A DNA stretch of 64,000 nt from Trochalopteron elliotii (taxonomy: Eukaryota > Chordata > Aves > Passeriformes > Leiothrichidae), in contig JANPWX010000029.1 in the NCBI GenBank assembly GCA_024734555.1, forward strand, positions 627,072 to 691,071, given 5' to 3'. Positions 49,301-63,400 of this stretch are shown here, piece after piece. Position numbers and translations under genes: made by a program. A model generated the notes under the pieces. It was not told where the DNA came from and did no database searches. It saw nothing but the letters and a program-made list of their open reading frames with translations. How positions within the stretch are numbered: position 1 is the stretch's first letter; each line of letters opens with the position of its first letter.

Positions 49301-51000
49301 GTTTTGGGTTTTTTTGTTTGAAAGGAGTATGTCTGTATAAACTGGAAAGCCTACTGCACACAAGGGAAAACCTCTAGACTAAAAACGGATAGTTACACAT
49401 GGCTTGCAGTCCTCTTAATAGTCTGTGGGAAGAGTGGCAATTCCTTATGATGACTTTTCCCTATAAACACAATAGGCACAAGCTATAAAGAGAACACAGT
49501 TGTAGATGTTTCAGGGTTTAAAAATTATCAGCTGCTTAATGCGTTAGTTAATAATAAACCTTTATTCAGCTAACATTTTTCATGATAGAAATTGATGGAG
49601 TAGAAGCTGCCACGTTTTAGTACTTCACGTGCAAACAGAGCTTGAACAACAAAGAATGGAGCTGCACCTTGACTCCACCTGTGAGACAGTGTACCTGTGA
49701 CTTGTGCTCTTTTGCCCTCAAAAATTTCTCAGTTTCTGAAGTACTTTATGTGGGCATGTGAAGTAAATATTTTGAATTAAAAATGTATTGGTTGTCTGCA
49801 AATACAGAACACTGGATCAGGATAGTCACTAGTTCTTTTGTCTTACAGATTTGTGTTGTGCATTCTCTCTGATTGTGTATAGTGTAATTTATTTGGGCTG
49901 CTCCTCTTTGGCTGTTGTGTCAGGTTTACCTTGTGTTGAGGAAGGTTTTGGTACTTAAGTTAGCAAACTGTTCAGTTAAGACTGAAAATTTATGTATGTA
50001 GAGAGAAAGTATGAGAGCATTTGTACATGGTAAGGCCAGTGGAGGCCCCCAGCCACCCTGGGGAGCATCAGAATAGGCCATCTTAATGCAAGGGAAAGGA
50101 TAATAAAACTTCTTTAGTCCTTGTCACGTCATATTGCAAAGCAGCATTAGATAAACATAATAAAAGTTGCATAATTAAATCCATTGCCATCAAATTATAG
50201 AAACTGTTCCTCACTTCAGTATTAAGACAAATTTAGAGTTCAGGCCTGAGGCAATGAAAAGCTCAGGCTTAGTTTGCTCACTTAGCCTTGGAGTTGAATG
50301 GTCTCTGAGGAATGCAGATTTTGGATCCCTTTGAACTAAATAGCAATTCTGTATTTAACACTTCTCATAACCTTTCCACTCCCTTTGGATACAGAACACT
50401 GCTGCATATGCACACCACACCCTGCCCCCCGCGTTATGTGTTTCTATTAGGCTCCAGTTGATCACAAAAAATGCCTCACATGCACCTCCCTTGTAGCCAT
50501 AAAGGAGGAATGATAAGAGCACCTACACTCCTGTCTGTTCCTGAGTCTGCTCTTTAACATGCAGTGCAAGGAGAGTTCAGCAAGTCTGAGTCTAAGGCTG
50601 CATCTGAAAACAAATTCTGATGCTTTGGAAACATGGAGAAAACTGCCTAAGTAATTTTAATATGGAGGTGAGTGGACAAAATGCACTAAGGGCAGTTAAT
50701 AGTCAGTCATCATCAGTTTTCTTTTCCAAGGTAGAGGAGCCCACTGCCAAGTCAGGAAAGCTCTTTGGAGCCTGATGTAGGCAGCCATGGGATGTCACTG
50801 TTGTACTGCTCAACTCAGGCTGAAGGATCGGTTCTCTAGTAAAAATTCTCTCTCTTAAGGAAGATAAATAGATAGGAACTGGGGGAGGGGGATTCCGAGT
50901 CAGATTCATCCCCGTGAGTAAATTGAAGCCGGGAACTTACAGAAGATTGAAACAAGATAGGCAGGGCTTTTTCCACCAGTGTCGGAGGCAGCAGAGTCCA
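46395..51000. other. unique AT-rich DNA, possible conserved block
   Basis: No gene or transposon recognised. 48640-49130 is AT-rich without simple repeats, dense in homeodomain-type TAAT motifs, and contains the perfect palindrome AGCTGTATACAGCT (48659-48672). It is the stretch in this interval that looks most like conserved non-coding DNA, a judgement by appearance only. 49560-49600 is similar. Open frames are short. Confidence 0.45.
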
Positions 51001-54000
51001 TTAAGGCACGGAGGCGAGCAGTTGCTTGATTGTAATGAGGGAAGGAGAAGACTTTCTCAGTGACAGATCCTGGCTTGATTATTTTTAATTTTGATGGATG
51101 GATGAGGGACCTAAGCACAAAAAGCTTTACTCAAGGAAGGGAAGAGGGACTAGGCAGTGTAGAATAGTTCTTTTTTCCTACCTCAGGATGAAAGCATTTT
51201 TTGTGCTAAATTGGAGTCTGTCCTCGTCCTTTGTTAATTCTTTAGAACGTTGAAAATAGATAATTTAGGTTTTAGTCCCCCCCATGGTTGCTGTGTTCTT
51301 TCACTTTCTGTCAGTGGTATACTTTGGATCATAAGCTCTTAATTTGTGTCTTGTGAACATGTGTATATTGTAGTATTTTTCTGATAAATTTGAAAGTAGT
51401 GAATAGATAGTGTTTGTGAACAAACTGTATTTTGGATCTGTTAAGGGAAGAGCAGATTTCCTAGTGTCATTATAGGTCTATTTATAAAATAAGTATAGGT
51501 CTAATAATGCAGGGAAGATCAACAGCAATGTTTAGTCGAGAAATCTATGTCAAAACTGATCCCCCATAGACTGCACTGGTTTTATGTTTTGTATTTGCAT
51601 AGTAACATCCAGGAGTAGAACTTAATCTTGTAGGTTGCCATAGCTTACTTGTGAAAAAATAGTTTAAATTATCTTAGAAATGAGCACTATCTGTCACAAA
51701 AGTTAGTAAATAGATGCACTGAGTTATAGGGAGATATTTATTTCTGAGTTTATTGGTGCACCTGGTTTTATTTAACACCTTAATAATCCAGAAGGTACTG
51801 TAAGCAGCATGGCAAATAAATTCACAGGTTGTATTACATTTTGGAAGAGCTGTGAGATTGGATGATAACTTAAAGATCCTGCAGTTAGAAATAGGGCAGA
51901 AAATAATAAATAATGTCATCTAGAAAGTATGCAAATGGAGAAACGAGTGTTTAATGTAAGAACAGAGCAATACTTCAACACGGAGGAGATGAGATAGTGG
52001 AAACAGTATGGTTTTACAATGTGAAATGTGTGTGAAATAGTGGGGAAGGAATTGTCAAGGAATAGTTAGAGGACTATTATGTAATAAACTAGGCGTAGAA
52101 TAATGGTGAAGACTGAATTCATACACTTGCTTCTACTCGCTGCGGATTTGGCAAATGAAATTCAAAATCATTAGTATCGTCTTTTCTGGAAGCTCCTGTG
52201 TTCCTGATGCTATTATAAGAGTCTCATTTTTTATGTTCAATGAGTTTTTAGCTTCTGGCATTTTAAATAAGAAAAGGAATTACCTCATAAGACAAGTAAA
52301 AAGAAACTTTTTTGGGGATGTGCCTGTGTTCCTTTATCTTTCTTTGAGAGGTCAAGGACAATGTCAAGCAGCTCAAGTTTTAGGGTCAAAATACCAAACT
52401 GCCCGCTGTGAGAGAGCCAGGTTGGCTATGAGGAAGTTGGCTCCTGGTAGGCTGTCAAAGACTGGCAAAAACTCATGTTAAATATTCCCAAGAGGGATCT
52501 TTACCACTTAATGGCAATCAGGGTAGAGTATAAAACATCATAGCATGCTGCCTATATACCCAGGAGCGTGATGGCACAAAAGAGAATTTGTATATTTTGT
52601 TGAAAAGGAGTTCCAATTTCACACAGAGCTGGAAATGTTGGCCTCGACTACCTACAATGATGGAAATAAGTGATAGCAGCAGGTTTTCCATAGGTGGCTC
52701 TAGAAAGGACAGGAGTTTTTTGCATTTAATGAATTTTTAGAGTTGACAAGAGCATTAACAGTTTTTTACTTTTAGTGTTCATGTTGTAAAAGACTGCTAT
52801 CTCCTACATGCTGGTGACAATTTTTTCTAGACCCATCTGGAGTGTCTTAATTGGTTCTGCGCATGTTTATCTTGTTTTGCCTTCCAGTCAATTACTGGAA
52901 ACTTCCACTAACGTCCAACCGTGTGTTCTTCTCCCCATTATACCTTCAGCTACATGTGTTCCCTCAAGATATCTATTCAAATTTATGTTGCTAGACAGTT
53001 TTGTCTCTGATTACAAACACAACTGCTTTTAAATGTGTCAAGTAGCCTGTTGCAAAGTCTGAATGTGTGTATGCATGTATAAACTAGAGGAATTCCTGGA
53101 TAAATGTATAATGATTAGGAAGGAACCTTTAAGTGAGCCAGAGAAAATGGCAGATGTGCATTTATAGGCTCTGATGCAGCAAAGTGCTTAAACACCTGTT
53201 TCACTTAAGAACACAGGCAACCCAATTGACGTTAATGGGACTATTCACACTTAAAAATAAGCACATAGATTGAAGAGTTGGATTGGGGCCAGGAATATTA
53301 ACAGGCAGCAGCCATGGTGTTTATGGATTGTCTTTCTCTCAGGCAGTAAGTTCATAAACCAGTATCTCTAACAGTGGGACTGCTTCTGCTTTGTGCAGCC
53401 ACAGATATTGAAGAAACGGGAAGGATGGAATAGTTCTACAGAAAGGTATTAAAAGCCACTGAATTAGACTCTTCTTCCAGACACCGAATACCTCAAAGAT
53501 TGAAAAATCCACTTGGAAGTTAGGGATTTGGATCAGGCTGACCACTTCATGTAGTAACTCAAACACAGATCAGGCATACCAAGGCCTGAAGTTTCCCTTC
53601 TATTAGCTGTACTTGTATGAAGTCAAATTAAAACACCCCATGCCAAACTTTCCTGTTTTATGTTGGTCTATCCCAAGGCTTCTATCTGAGGAGGGAAGAA
53701 ACCTCAGTTTGGCCAGGGTGGAACTTTGGTGGATTCTTTTTTGCTTTTCATCCAATGGAAAGTGCCTTTCTAGTATGATATCTTTCAAAGAGCTGTAAGG
53801 CACGTGTGTGTTTATGCCCTTACCTCTCCTTGGGCTAACGCTGCTTCTTCAGACTCATTTCTACCTATGGCTCAGTACAAATGCCTTTGGCTGTCTTGCA
53901 AGCAAAGAAAGTGATGCTGATGAATAAAACAAAAGAATTTGCTGACTCTTCTGTCTGAAATCACACCAAGTACTAATGGAAATGCTGGGTCTGCTTTGTT

Positions 54001-55392
54001 GGAAAACAACTCAACACAGAATCTCCACTCTGTGAATCACCCATTCCCATTGATAATGAAGAGAAATACCTTTCCTTACATCCTAATAAATCTGAAGAAC
54101 GTTATGCAAATTGAAAAATGCACCTTTGTCAGAGTGCTGTCAGGTAGCACCTTTCACTCTGGAGAACTATTTGTAAGCACGGAAACATCGAGAAAGTAGT
54201 AATAAATTGCTCTGGTACACTGTTCTGGCAGCCGTTAATAAATCAATGTGAAGGGGAGTTCTGAAGGGCAAAATGTTGCTGTCGGTAGGTGTCCAATTTA
54301 ATTTTGCTCAAAATTAATATTTCGGATATGATAAGTGAGCTGGCAGGAACAGATTTCATGATTAATTCTATGGAGTCAAAAATGCTTTGATGGCACTTTA
54401 ATAGCAGCTTCAGTGATCTAAAAGTCCCTTCAACTAGCTGGTGTGCTTCAGTTCCCAAATTATATTATTAAACCTCTTTTGTTGGTTTGTAAATAATGAA
54501 ATGTTGCATATTAAAAGGTGAATTTTATACTGCTTGTAGTTCTACCCAGTGAAGTGATGGGGACTTGACTGGGATGTATAGTGGTTTAAACAAAATCAGG
54601 TAAAGGTCAACCCTCTTGAGAAAACAACCATAAGTTATTTTGTTAGGTACCTAATTCTCTTGACCCTGCCAAGACCTTGATTTTGTGCTGGAATGAACTA
54701 GAGAATGTTTCAAGGTTCATTAGTATCTACTTAGGGTGGACTGGGAAAGCTTTTAAATGCAGAATGTTGTTAATAACAAATATGCATACTGAAGACCTTT
54801 CATCTCTGCATCTCGGGGACATTTGCAAATGCTAATCAGGAAAGATCTGCTGTACCCTTGTCAAACTTCTTACCTAACATTTGTATATACAAACCCATTT
54901 CTTTAATGAAGTTGTCCTTTGTATTGGACATCTGCTGATATGCCAGCTTCTTAAGGAGATTCTTCTATTATCATTTTACTGATAGACAAACTGAGTTACA
55001 AAAGGGCAGCTTCACATCTAAGTTAAATGCCTCCTTGAATCTGTAAGTAGTTTACAACTTTTTGCTGATAATTTCTCTTGTAAACCACAGACTTTTTAAG
55101 TCTTGAGACAGGCGTGGTTCTAGAAATTTGTAAAAGCAAATAGGCAAGAGCAGAGTGTTTGGATGTACATATGCATATTAAAAATGAGAAGATGCATTTA
55201 TGCAATACAGATGAAAAATCATGCGGATGCATAAAATGTATAAAAAAACTGATTAACTTTAGCAATGTAAATTACCCTTATGTTTATGCATTTCTTCAAT
55301 TTAGAATATTCATTAAAAGCCATAGAAACAAGACATGCTGCTAGTTGTTTCCAAGAAGGTAGCACTCAACCTGATTAACTTGTATTTTGAGC

Positions 55393-55394
<2 letters not shown>
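51001..55394. other. unique AT-rich DNA, no gene seen
   Basis: No exon or repeat family was recognised. A 108-codon open frame at 52155-52481 and a 75-codon frame at 53339-53566 (minus) have no family resemblance. 54290-54430 is AT-rich with several TAATT-type motifs. Confidence 0.55.

Positions 55395-55434
<40 letters not shown>
55395..55434. repeat. (TA)20 microsatellite
   Basis: Twenty uninterrupted TA units. Pure TA tracts of this length can extrude cruciforms and change length readily, so this is a likely polymorphic marker. Confidence 0.97.
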
Positions 55435-55438
<4 letters not shown>

Positions 55439-58400
55439 GTGTAGAATGTACGGTTTGTGTCTTTCATAGCAAGGTGTACACAGGATGAGTGAATGAAAGC
55501 TTATGTCAATTTTGTCCTGAAAGGAACTATTTAGATGGAGTTTGCACCAGCTCATCTATCCCTGATTTCCTCTGTTTATGTTAGAAGCAGGATTATGCCA
55601 GGTTCAACACAGAGCCAGTAAAGTCAGCAAACACCAGTGGCAAAAATCATCTCACTGGCAGAAACAATGTGTGGGGCAGAGGTGTGCTCTGAACTGCACC
55701 CAGTGGGCCTCAAACGTGGGGGACAGCATGGCCTAAATATTCCTGGTGACATTTGGGCTTGCCAGAAAGAGGTTTCCTGCAGTAGGATTGTTCCCTGCAT
55801 TGTGCACACCCCCAGCGACTCTGCTGCTGGGAGCTCTGGTCAGTCTCTGCATCCTGGCTTTGCTCCAGAGCACCTGAGCCCAGCTTTGCCAGAGGCTCAC
55901 CAGTTTGGCTGTTCTGGTGTTCAAATACACTGTTGCTCCTGCTGAAAGCCATTAGGAAAAAACAAAGTAAACCCAGCATTGCTTGACATCCAAACTCCAG
56001 CTGTCGGGCATGGGAGAAGCATCATTAATTTCTGAGGGGTTTTCTTATATATCTGGAGGAGTAAATGAAAAGGTGAAAATGAAAAATTAATTCTCTTATA
56101 TAAATGGAGCACTTGGATTATAAACTAGCCATAATGTTCTGTTTCTGTGGCAACACAGAGGGACTGAAGGCTCTTACAGTAGTAGTTCTCTGACTCACTC
56201 CTTGAAATTAATGCAGTCATTTAATTTGAGGCTGTTGGTTTGGCAAAAGAACTTCAGAAGCAGCACTTTGATGTCTTTTTGTAGCTGAGGAAAAGCCTTT
56301 AATTAGGTCACCTAAACTTCATTTTCTTTTAAACTGTTCACTTTCACAATTCCTTTTTCCTTTCCTTCCTTTGATGTTTCAAAAAATATGCCAGTGATAT
56401 TTAAGTTTATTTATTATGCACTGGCATTAAACCTTGGCTATTAACATTTACTTATATGCTTGAAAATTGATTAATTAAATGTAGAGGGAGAATTATTCAT
56501 TCATGTTTCATTTAACATTCTACATGCTTGTCATATACATATGTTGTGCTCTGTAGGAGTAACAACTATAGTGGATGTAAAAGGGTGTTATGTCTCACAG
56601 CACAATGGCCTTCGTGGTCTTAATTTCATATGTAGAATGAAAATTAATTTTGACTAAGCCACTAAGGATGGATGAACTTTTGAGCTGAGCTGCAAAGTCA
56701 GACACAGACAGATCAGCCTAAATTATGGGAAAATGTTATGAAAAGAATTCTATAGAAGCTAATGCTGGAGTATGTTATTGCATTATCTCACAATTCTTTC
56801 TGTATATTGTTTGGGAGGTTCAGAGCAGGAAGGTTTTGTTGGTGTGCGTGTTCAAACAGGCACAGTTTTGATTTGAGAACTTACACAATTATTCTCATGC
56901 AAAGGGGGAGCAGAAGCAGTACCAAATGACCTGTCATGCAGTTAAAAGGATGGAATTCAGCCTGTGCAGTGGCACAGACCATTACCCACGCTCTGTTAAT
57001 GTTCTGTATTAGCAGCCCCATACCGAGCACAGTGCTGGCTGTGGCTGGATCCTCACAGAGACAGATCCAGCTCTGGTAAATGGTGATGAATTCTTGTAAT
57101 ACCAGTCTGTGAGACATCTGATGAATGAAATGCATTTGCATGAAACACTGAGTGTCTTTTGTGCTCGATCTGAGGGTCTTGCAGCTGAAGAAATGGCTCC
57201 ATTCAGGGGAGGCTGTGTTTATGGACAATTCTTCAGCCAAACCAGCAACTGGTGGTGTTTTCAAGCAGCTGGTACAGAAAACCAGCTTCTCTTTTGAGGC
57301 TTTAACATGCCCACCGGTGTCTCACCTTGCAAAGGACTGTAGGAACATGTGGTACCTCACCTAGTGCAGTAAAAGAATTCAGTTGGTATAATAAAATGAT
57401 TGGAGGAAAAAAATAGACAAGTTTGGAAACAATAAACCACTAGTTTCTATGAATATGGTGCTGTACTGAGAAAAAAAGCAGTAAATTTTAATTCTCTCAA
57501 CATTTTTAGATCTGTCCTTATTTTAAGATCTCTTTTTAGTGGGTTTTTTTTCTGTTTTTTGAGGCAAATACCAGTTTAAAACACAAATAAATTGTATATA
57601 TACGATCAGAATACATAAATGTGTTCCTTTTATGTTCAGAAATGTGTCTCCTTGTCAGTTCACTGTTATGTGGCTGTTGTTTTTTTTATCTCCTCATGTG
57701 GTGACATATCAGAAAATCAGAACTGAGTAGCTAGTAGCAGAGCTCTATTATGCCAAGAACAGGCTTCTTAAGAAAGGGAGCTATTTAGGAAAAGTAACTA
57801 TGCTTGTGCATTATAGGGTATAGAAAAGAGTTATTAGTCATCTTAATGCCTCTCTTTTTTTTTTACCAAAGCACCATTGTTCCCTGCAGAACATTCCTCT
57901 TGTTCTCTGTAGCTTTCAGTAATCCAGATGGACAGAAATCCATTGTCACTGCAATGAAACAAAACTGGAACAAAGAATGGGATCACAGCACCATGTGCTG
58001 AGATTTTAGTCAGGTGCACGTAGTGAGCAGGGAGGCATTGAAGGGTTTTTTGTCTGTAGAAGATGCAGAGACACAAAGTGAAGACATCAGAGTGTGATCA
58101 GGAGCAAGCATTGTTCTTACAGTAGGTTTTGTTTTTCTGTTTTTGAGTTTTTTGGGTTTTTTTTTCTGTTTTCCACAAAGAATACTGGAGGAGCAGGGGA
58201 AGGGGGTAGTCAAATATGAGATGAGTGACATATAACAAAGATTTTATGATCTACACTTGGGGAAACTTTGGCAGAAAAATCTGACACCTGATACATCATC
58301 TGGTGCATTCCAGAGGGGAAGAAATGTGTTCTTGGCAGTTTCTGTAAACACCTCAGAGATAAGAGCTACCTCTGGCTCAGGATGGCATGATGGTATTGAG

Positions 58401-59923
58401 AAAGAAGGGAACACTTGCAGATGCAGGGAAATTAATGTGAATTGGGTACCAAAATGCTTTAAGGGTCTTTTTCAGTGCATCATAGGTTAAAACTGAAGAC
58501 ACACAGTATGTTACATTTGTTTTCTCCTGTTCTCTCATGCTTTGATTAGACTACATAAATAGAATCATATTAATTGTATGTCATCTTACCATCTGCAATT
58601 GAAATTCAAGGCTGTAGCTTGCAGCCTTTTGATTGAGATGCAGAAGAGCTTCTGGTATTACCTTTTTGTAAAAGAATTTACTGTCCCTGTTTTTGCAAAA
58701 AGATCTGTTTTTTTCTCCTTTAAAAAAAAATTAAGTCCAATTTATTGATTTATTTCTATTGCTTAGGGCTATTTTTTTCTACTGATGGGTAATGATTAAA
58801 AGAGAACAAATCTCCTGCACCAAAAGATATTCCTAATATTCCTGTTATTGATAAACTAAGGTCAGGTTCAGTCCTGTACATACTGAAAAATAAATATATA
58901 ATGGAAATCTTCCTGAAGGTTTGGGATGATTATCATCATACCTTCTTCTGCCATGAAAGAAAGGGAGTCTGGAACACTCACAAAAAACATGGGGGAAAAT
59001 TATTTTTGTGTTATGTCTTTTCTAACATAGATTTTGTGGTATTTCTTTTGGAGATGGTTTTGGAACTACTGTTAAGCGAGTCTTACTGGAAGCAAGAGAG
59101 TCAGATCTGTTTGTCGGTCCACAACAAGACATGGGTTAGTTCTACAAAAATGCTCTTCCTTGTAAGGTGATGGCATGGCGCTTCTAAATCTCCTGTGTGC
59201 CTGATGGATTTGTACTCTGGATATTGACTGTCATTCATAGCATGCTTTTATTTGAGTTTTGTTCTCTAAGGCTGAACTAAGATTAAACTTGCATATCTGG
59301 GTTCCTGTTGAATTTTTGTGGTTTGTGCAGCCCTTCATAGCTGTGCAAAATGACAGTCTGGTGCTGTGGGGTTTGATCTCCAGGGCACAAACAGGTAAAG
59401 CCAGAGCATTTTCAGGCAGCCTGTGGTAGCATTTTCACCTGTGCTAGCAAACTGTTGAGAGTTCACAAATTGAAAAGGTGTGAAAACCCCTTGGGTGTAA
59501 GATTCTGCCTAGTCAAGCGTCCTGACTCTCTGCTGTCCTGTCACAGAGCCAGCATTTGTGCACTGCTCAAGTGGGTATGAATCTCTCCCATTCAGATTTG
59601 GTAGTAATTATGTACAGGATGTCAGGTACTCCACACAGTCTGTGTCTGCATCAACATAAAAGACAGTGGAGAATCTAATTTGCAATCAGCATTGATGTTT
59701 CTGATTTGTAGAGTGACCTTGAGTATAGACTGGCTGCCCTTCCAGGCTTCCCTCACACTGTTTGCTCCCTGATGCCGTGTCTGAGGAGAACTTGTGGGTT
59801 TGTGGGTGTGGGTTGAGGAGAACCTCAGCTTGCCCCAGCAGTGAGAGCTCTCAGCCCAGAACCAGCCATGTCCTGGCATCAGGGGCAGTGTGGGCAGCAG
59901 GTCAAAGGGAGCAGGTTCTGCCC
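55435..59923. other. unique AT-rich DNA, no gene seen
   Basis: No gene recognised. An octamer motif ATTTGCAT lies at 57134-57141 within ATGCATTTGCAT. The 127-codon minus-strand open frame at 56881-57264 has no recognisable domain. T-rich low-complexity stretches lie near 58125-58170. Confidence 0.55.
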
Positions 59924-59958
59924 CTCTGCTCTGCTCTGCTCTGCTCTGCTCTGCTCTG
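59924..59958. repeat. (CTCTG)7 microsatellite
   Basis: Seven perfect CTCTG units directly precede the CR1 segment. They keep reading frames open and contribute to the 172-codon frame at 59762-60280, which is not a gene. Confidence 0.97.
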
Positions 59959-60484
59959 GGGAGAGCCCACCTGGAGCCCACCTGGAGCACTGTGTCCAGC
60001 TCTGGGGCCACAGCACAAGGATGAGGGACTACTGGAGCAAGTCCAGAGAGGCCATGGAGATTCTCCAAAGGCTGGAGCCCCTCTGCTCTGGAGGCAGGCT
60101 GGGAGACCTGGGAGTGTTCACCTGGAGAAGGATCCAGAGAGACCCAAGACCTCCTTCCAGTTCCTAAAGGGGCTCCAAGAGAGCTGGAGATGGACTTGGG
60201 ACAAGGGTGTGGAGTGGCAGGACAAAGGAGAATGGCTTCAAACTGTCAGAGGGCAGGTTAGATGGGATATTGGAAAGTAAATCTTCCCTGTGAGGGTGGG
60301 GAGGCACTGGCATAGTTTGCCCAGAGAAGCTCCATCCCTGCAGCTCCATCCCTGAAGTGTTCAAGGCCAGGTTGGACAAGGCTTGGAGCCACCTGGGATA
60401 GTGGAAGGTGTCCCTACCTGTGGTAGGGGTATGGAAAGAAATTATCTGTAAGTATCCTTCCAAATCAAACCGTTCTATGCTATG
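59959..60484 (+). mobile_element. CR1 LINE, 3' end of about 525 bp
   Basis: This is the longest CR1 copy in the window. It begins within the end of ORF2, where the residues LEHCVQLWG of the reverse-transcriptase C-terminal region are still readable, and runs through the 3' UTR landmarks TTGCCCAGAGAAGC, GTGGAAGGTGTCCCTACC and GTGGTAGGGG. It ends in GTTCTATGCTATG, the altered CR1 tail repeat. Several frame breaks are present: the readable protein frame is lost within about 70 codons. A local 14-bp duplication (AGCTCCATCCCTGC-type, 60328-60354) interrupts the usual consensus. The copy is 5'-truncated and dead. Confidence 0.95.
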
Positions 60485-63400
60485 TTGCTTTCTGGTAGTC
60501 ACTGTAAGGCTGTGTGAATCTGTAATTTCTGAACTATTTTGATACCACTCATCATTAGTGTGATTCTGTGAAATAAAGGATCAATAGTACCCATACTTGC
60601 TTTTCTTTCTTGTCCATAAGCCTGAACATTTGGGACCTTGTAACTGATAAACCTTGGTCAGCAAAGAATAAGAATGTCTGCCCAACACAGGGGTTCTTTC
60701 ATCTTTCATGAATGATCTGTCATCTAATTGACACCTTTAGTCTGAATTTTCTGAAATCATGTTGCTCTTAATAAATGTTAACTAAGCATTAACCTGTCAT
60801 TGATCTGTACATGTTAAGAAAAAGCAAAGCCAGCAGGCTGAGGAGCACTTCAGATTTGCAATTTGTGGTAAAGTGCTCTGAGTTTTGAAGAATAAAGCAG
60901 CAACACTCAGTGCTGTATATCATCACTGGCAAAATAAGTGGCAGAACTGAAGGACAGGCTACTTTCAGGATAGGATGACTGCTGGTCCAGTCCACAGGTG
61001 GAATATAAGTCCTAGGTTGTTGAGGGATGGCTGATTTTACTGGTGTGCTGTACTAACATAGTCATTTAATCTTTTTCTTGATGTCTTGGGAGGTCCTGAA
61101 TGTCCTGAATATCTGTTGGTTTTGCTTTCTACCATCTCTCTCCAGCTTACCAGCTGTTTCTGTTACACAGACATGGTTCAATGTTCAGCTCAAGCAAGGG
61201 TAAGGTGTCTCTTGGAAATGTTAACTGGGTTGAAGGAGTGTGTGTTTTTCTAAAGCAATGAAGCTTCCAGTGGCAGTTTTTAGCTTGCAATCTATTACCA
61301 GTTGTGCTCACAAAATAAAATTGAGACCAGCCTGGCTAGCCAGATGTTGCTACAATATCTGTGCTGAAACAGAGTGTTGACAAACTGTGTGGGGCAGCTC
61401 TCTAGCAAACCTTTTTGCTCAGTCTTGTTTCAGTTTATTGAGAGGAATAATTTATTCCATTGCAACTCTGGCCACAACAAAGCTTTCATAAACATGACTA
61501 ATCAATGTTGAAAAATCTTGCTTTTAGTGTTATCTTAAAGAGTTTTCTTGTACCTGTTCTTATTACTCAGTTCTTACAAACTAAAACAGCTGGGAATGAA
61601 GAGGGAACTGAGGAGAAAGGGACTCACAGTTGTGTTCTTGCACCACCAAGTAAATTTATTTGATTTTGTGTTCTGGTTAAAGAGCTGAAGAGGAAGGTAG
61701 TTTGAAGTATGATATTTAAGGGAATATGCCATTTCTGGCTATTAGAAGTGTCTTGTTTTTCATAAAGATTCATTGCACTTTAACTACAAAAGAGAGACTT
61801 TTAATTAGACTTCTGAATTCCATTAGGAAAAACAAATATCAATACTTAACTACTCATATATGACATGATAGAAAATTGCTAATGTAATTCGATTTTAATA
61901 GTGTTAATGACTCTCATTTCTTATTAGTAAGAATTAAATCTAATGTATGATTATATGAAAAATTGTTGCTGCCTGCTTTCCTAACCTTAAACGTAAAGCA
62001 GTTTTATGTACCTGAAGCCAGTTTTCTCTTATATTTTGAAGTTAGGTAGTGCTGTGGAATTTTAGCCTACTGGCCTATGACAGGAGGATTTTCAAATGAA
62101 TCTAAAAGGCAGAATGTTTTAAGTGTAGTAAGAGGGTTTAGTATTCCTAGAAATATTGCAGCAAGAACTGAGATGTTGTAAAAGAGAACCAAAAACCCCC
62201 AAACTATTAGACTCAAGATTTACAGGTAATCTGCACTAACCAGTCAGTGTAGCTACACTAATAAGTAGCTGTGAAAAGGTTTTTCTTTAGAAATCATGCC
62301 AAAATTTGGGCAGTGGAAGAAAGTGTTCTCATAAGTGGTACAGTATCATGATGGAATTTTAAAAAGAAATTTACCTCTGCTGCTGTGTAGACTTCACAAG
62401 TGACCCTGTTGAAAATATGAATTATCTATATCAGGTGACACATCAGAATACTTTCTAGTAACAACCCCAGGCTTTAGCCTTTCAAAATCCAAATCTGGAC
62501 TGCTGGAACATGAGCATAAAAATCGCAAATGAGTTGTATGACTCAGGCATCAGACTAAGGAGTAAACTATATGCCAGTGCTGGAAGAGAAGATTAATAAA
62601 AATAATGGATATTTATAAGAGTAAAGTATGGCCACAAATTAAACTTCATTAGGATGCTTAAAAATCAGGGTTCTAGAGAGCTTAAAGCACAGTGTAGTGC
62701 TCACTGTGGTTCTGGATTTGGAGTTTGGATGTAGAGTTACACCCCTATAATTCCCAAGTTATTTGTACAGACCCAAATGCAAGAGGCAGAAATTAGTCAT
62801 GAGGCTTTTATACCCGCGTTCTCAACTGATATCCAAATCCAGGCTTTACATGTCACTGTCAAGGCAAAGCTGCATGAATCTTTCTCTTAAAAGCCAAACA
62901 CTCTGCAAAAGAAACCCCGATAACTGTGCTCGTATTTCTTTCCAACCTAATATATTTCTAGTTTCAGAGCCTGCCATTACTTTTGCTGTATTTCTTTGTG
63001 ACAGAACATTGCATTCAGGCCCTTAGGCTGCCTTTCATCCTGACATTCAATAATAATGGACAGAGTGTAAAGATCTGTAATCAAAAGGTAAACACTGCAG
63101 CATTGTGTACAAATAACTCTTGAGATATTTATTCTGAAAGACATCCAGGTTAACATTTTAGCTGAGGACACCAGGGAAAACCTTCCTGGTGGTGAGTTCC
63201 TTTTTTGTGTTTGTTTTTTGTTGTGTCTGGTGTTCAGCTGTTTCCCAAGCACGCTGAGCTGTGTGAGCTGGCAGCACAGAGCTGCCTCAGCAGCGAGGCC
63301 ATTTTAACGTGACAGCTCTGAAATTCACCCACTCCCGTTTTCTTGTCCTTGTCCTGATTCCCCTTTAAGCAGCAAGTGCTGGAGGGGTCCTACTACCCTG

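Noticed and set aside
53798..53820. TAAGGCACG followed by a loosely miR-124-like tail
   Set aside because: Only the seed region matches and no complementary arm lies upstream.
56881..57264. 127-codon open frame on minus
   Set aside because: No recognisable motif; an opposite-strand frame is also open; no splice or promoter context.
59762..60280. 172-codon open frame on plus
   Set aside because: It is made of a CTCTG microsatellite and CR1 sequence read in a phase other than the CR1 protein frame.
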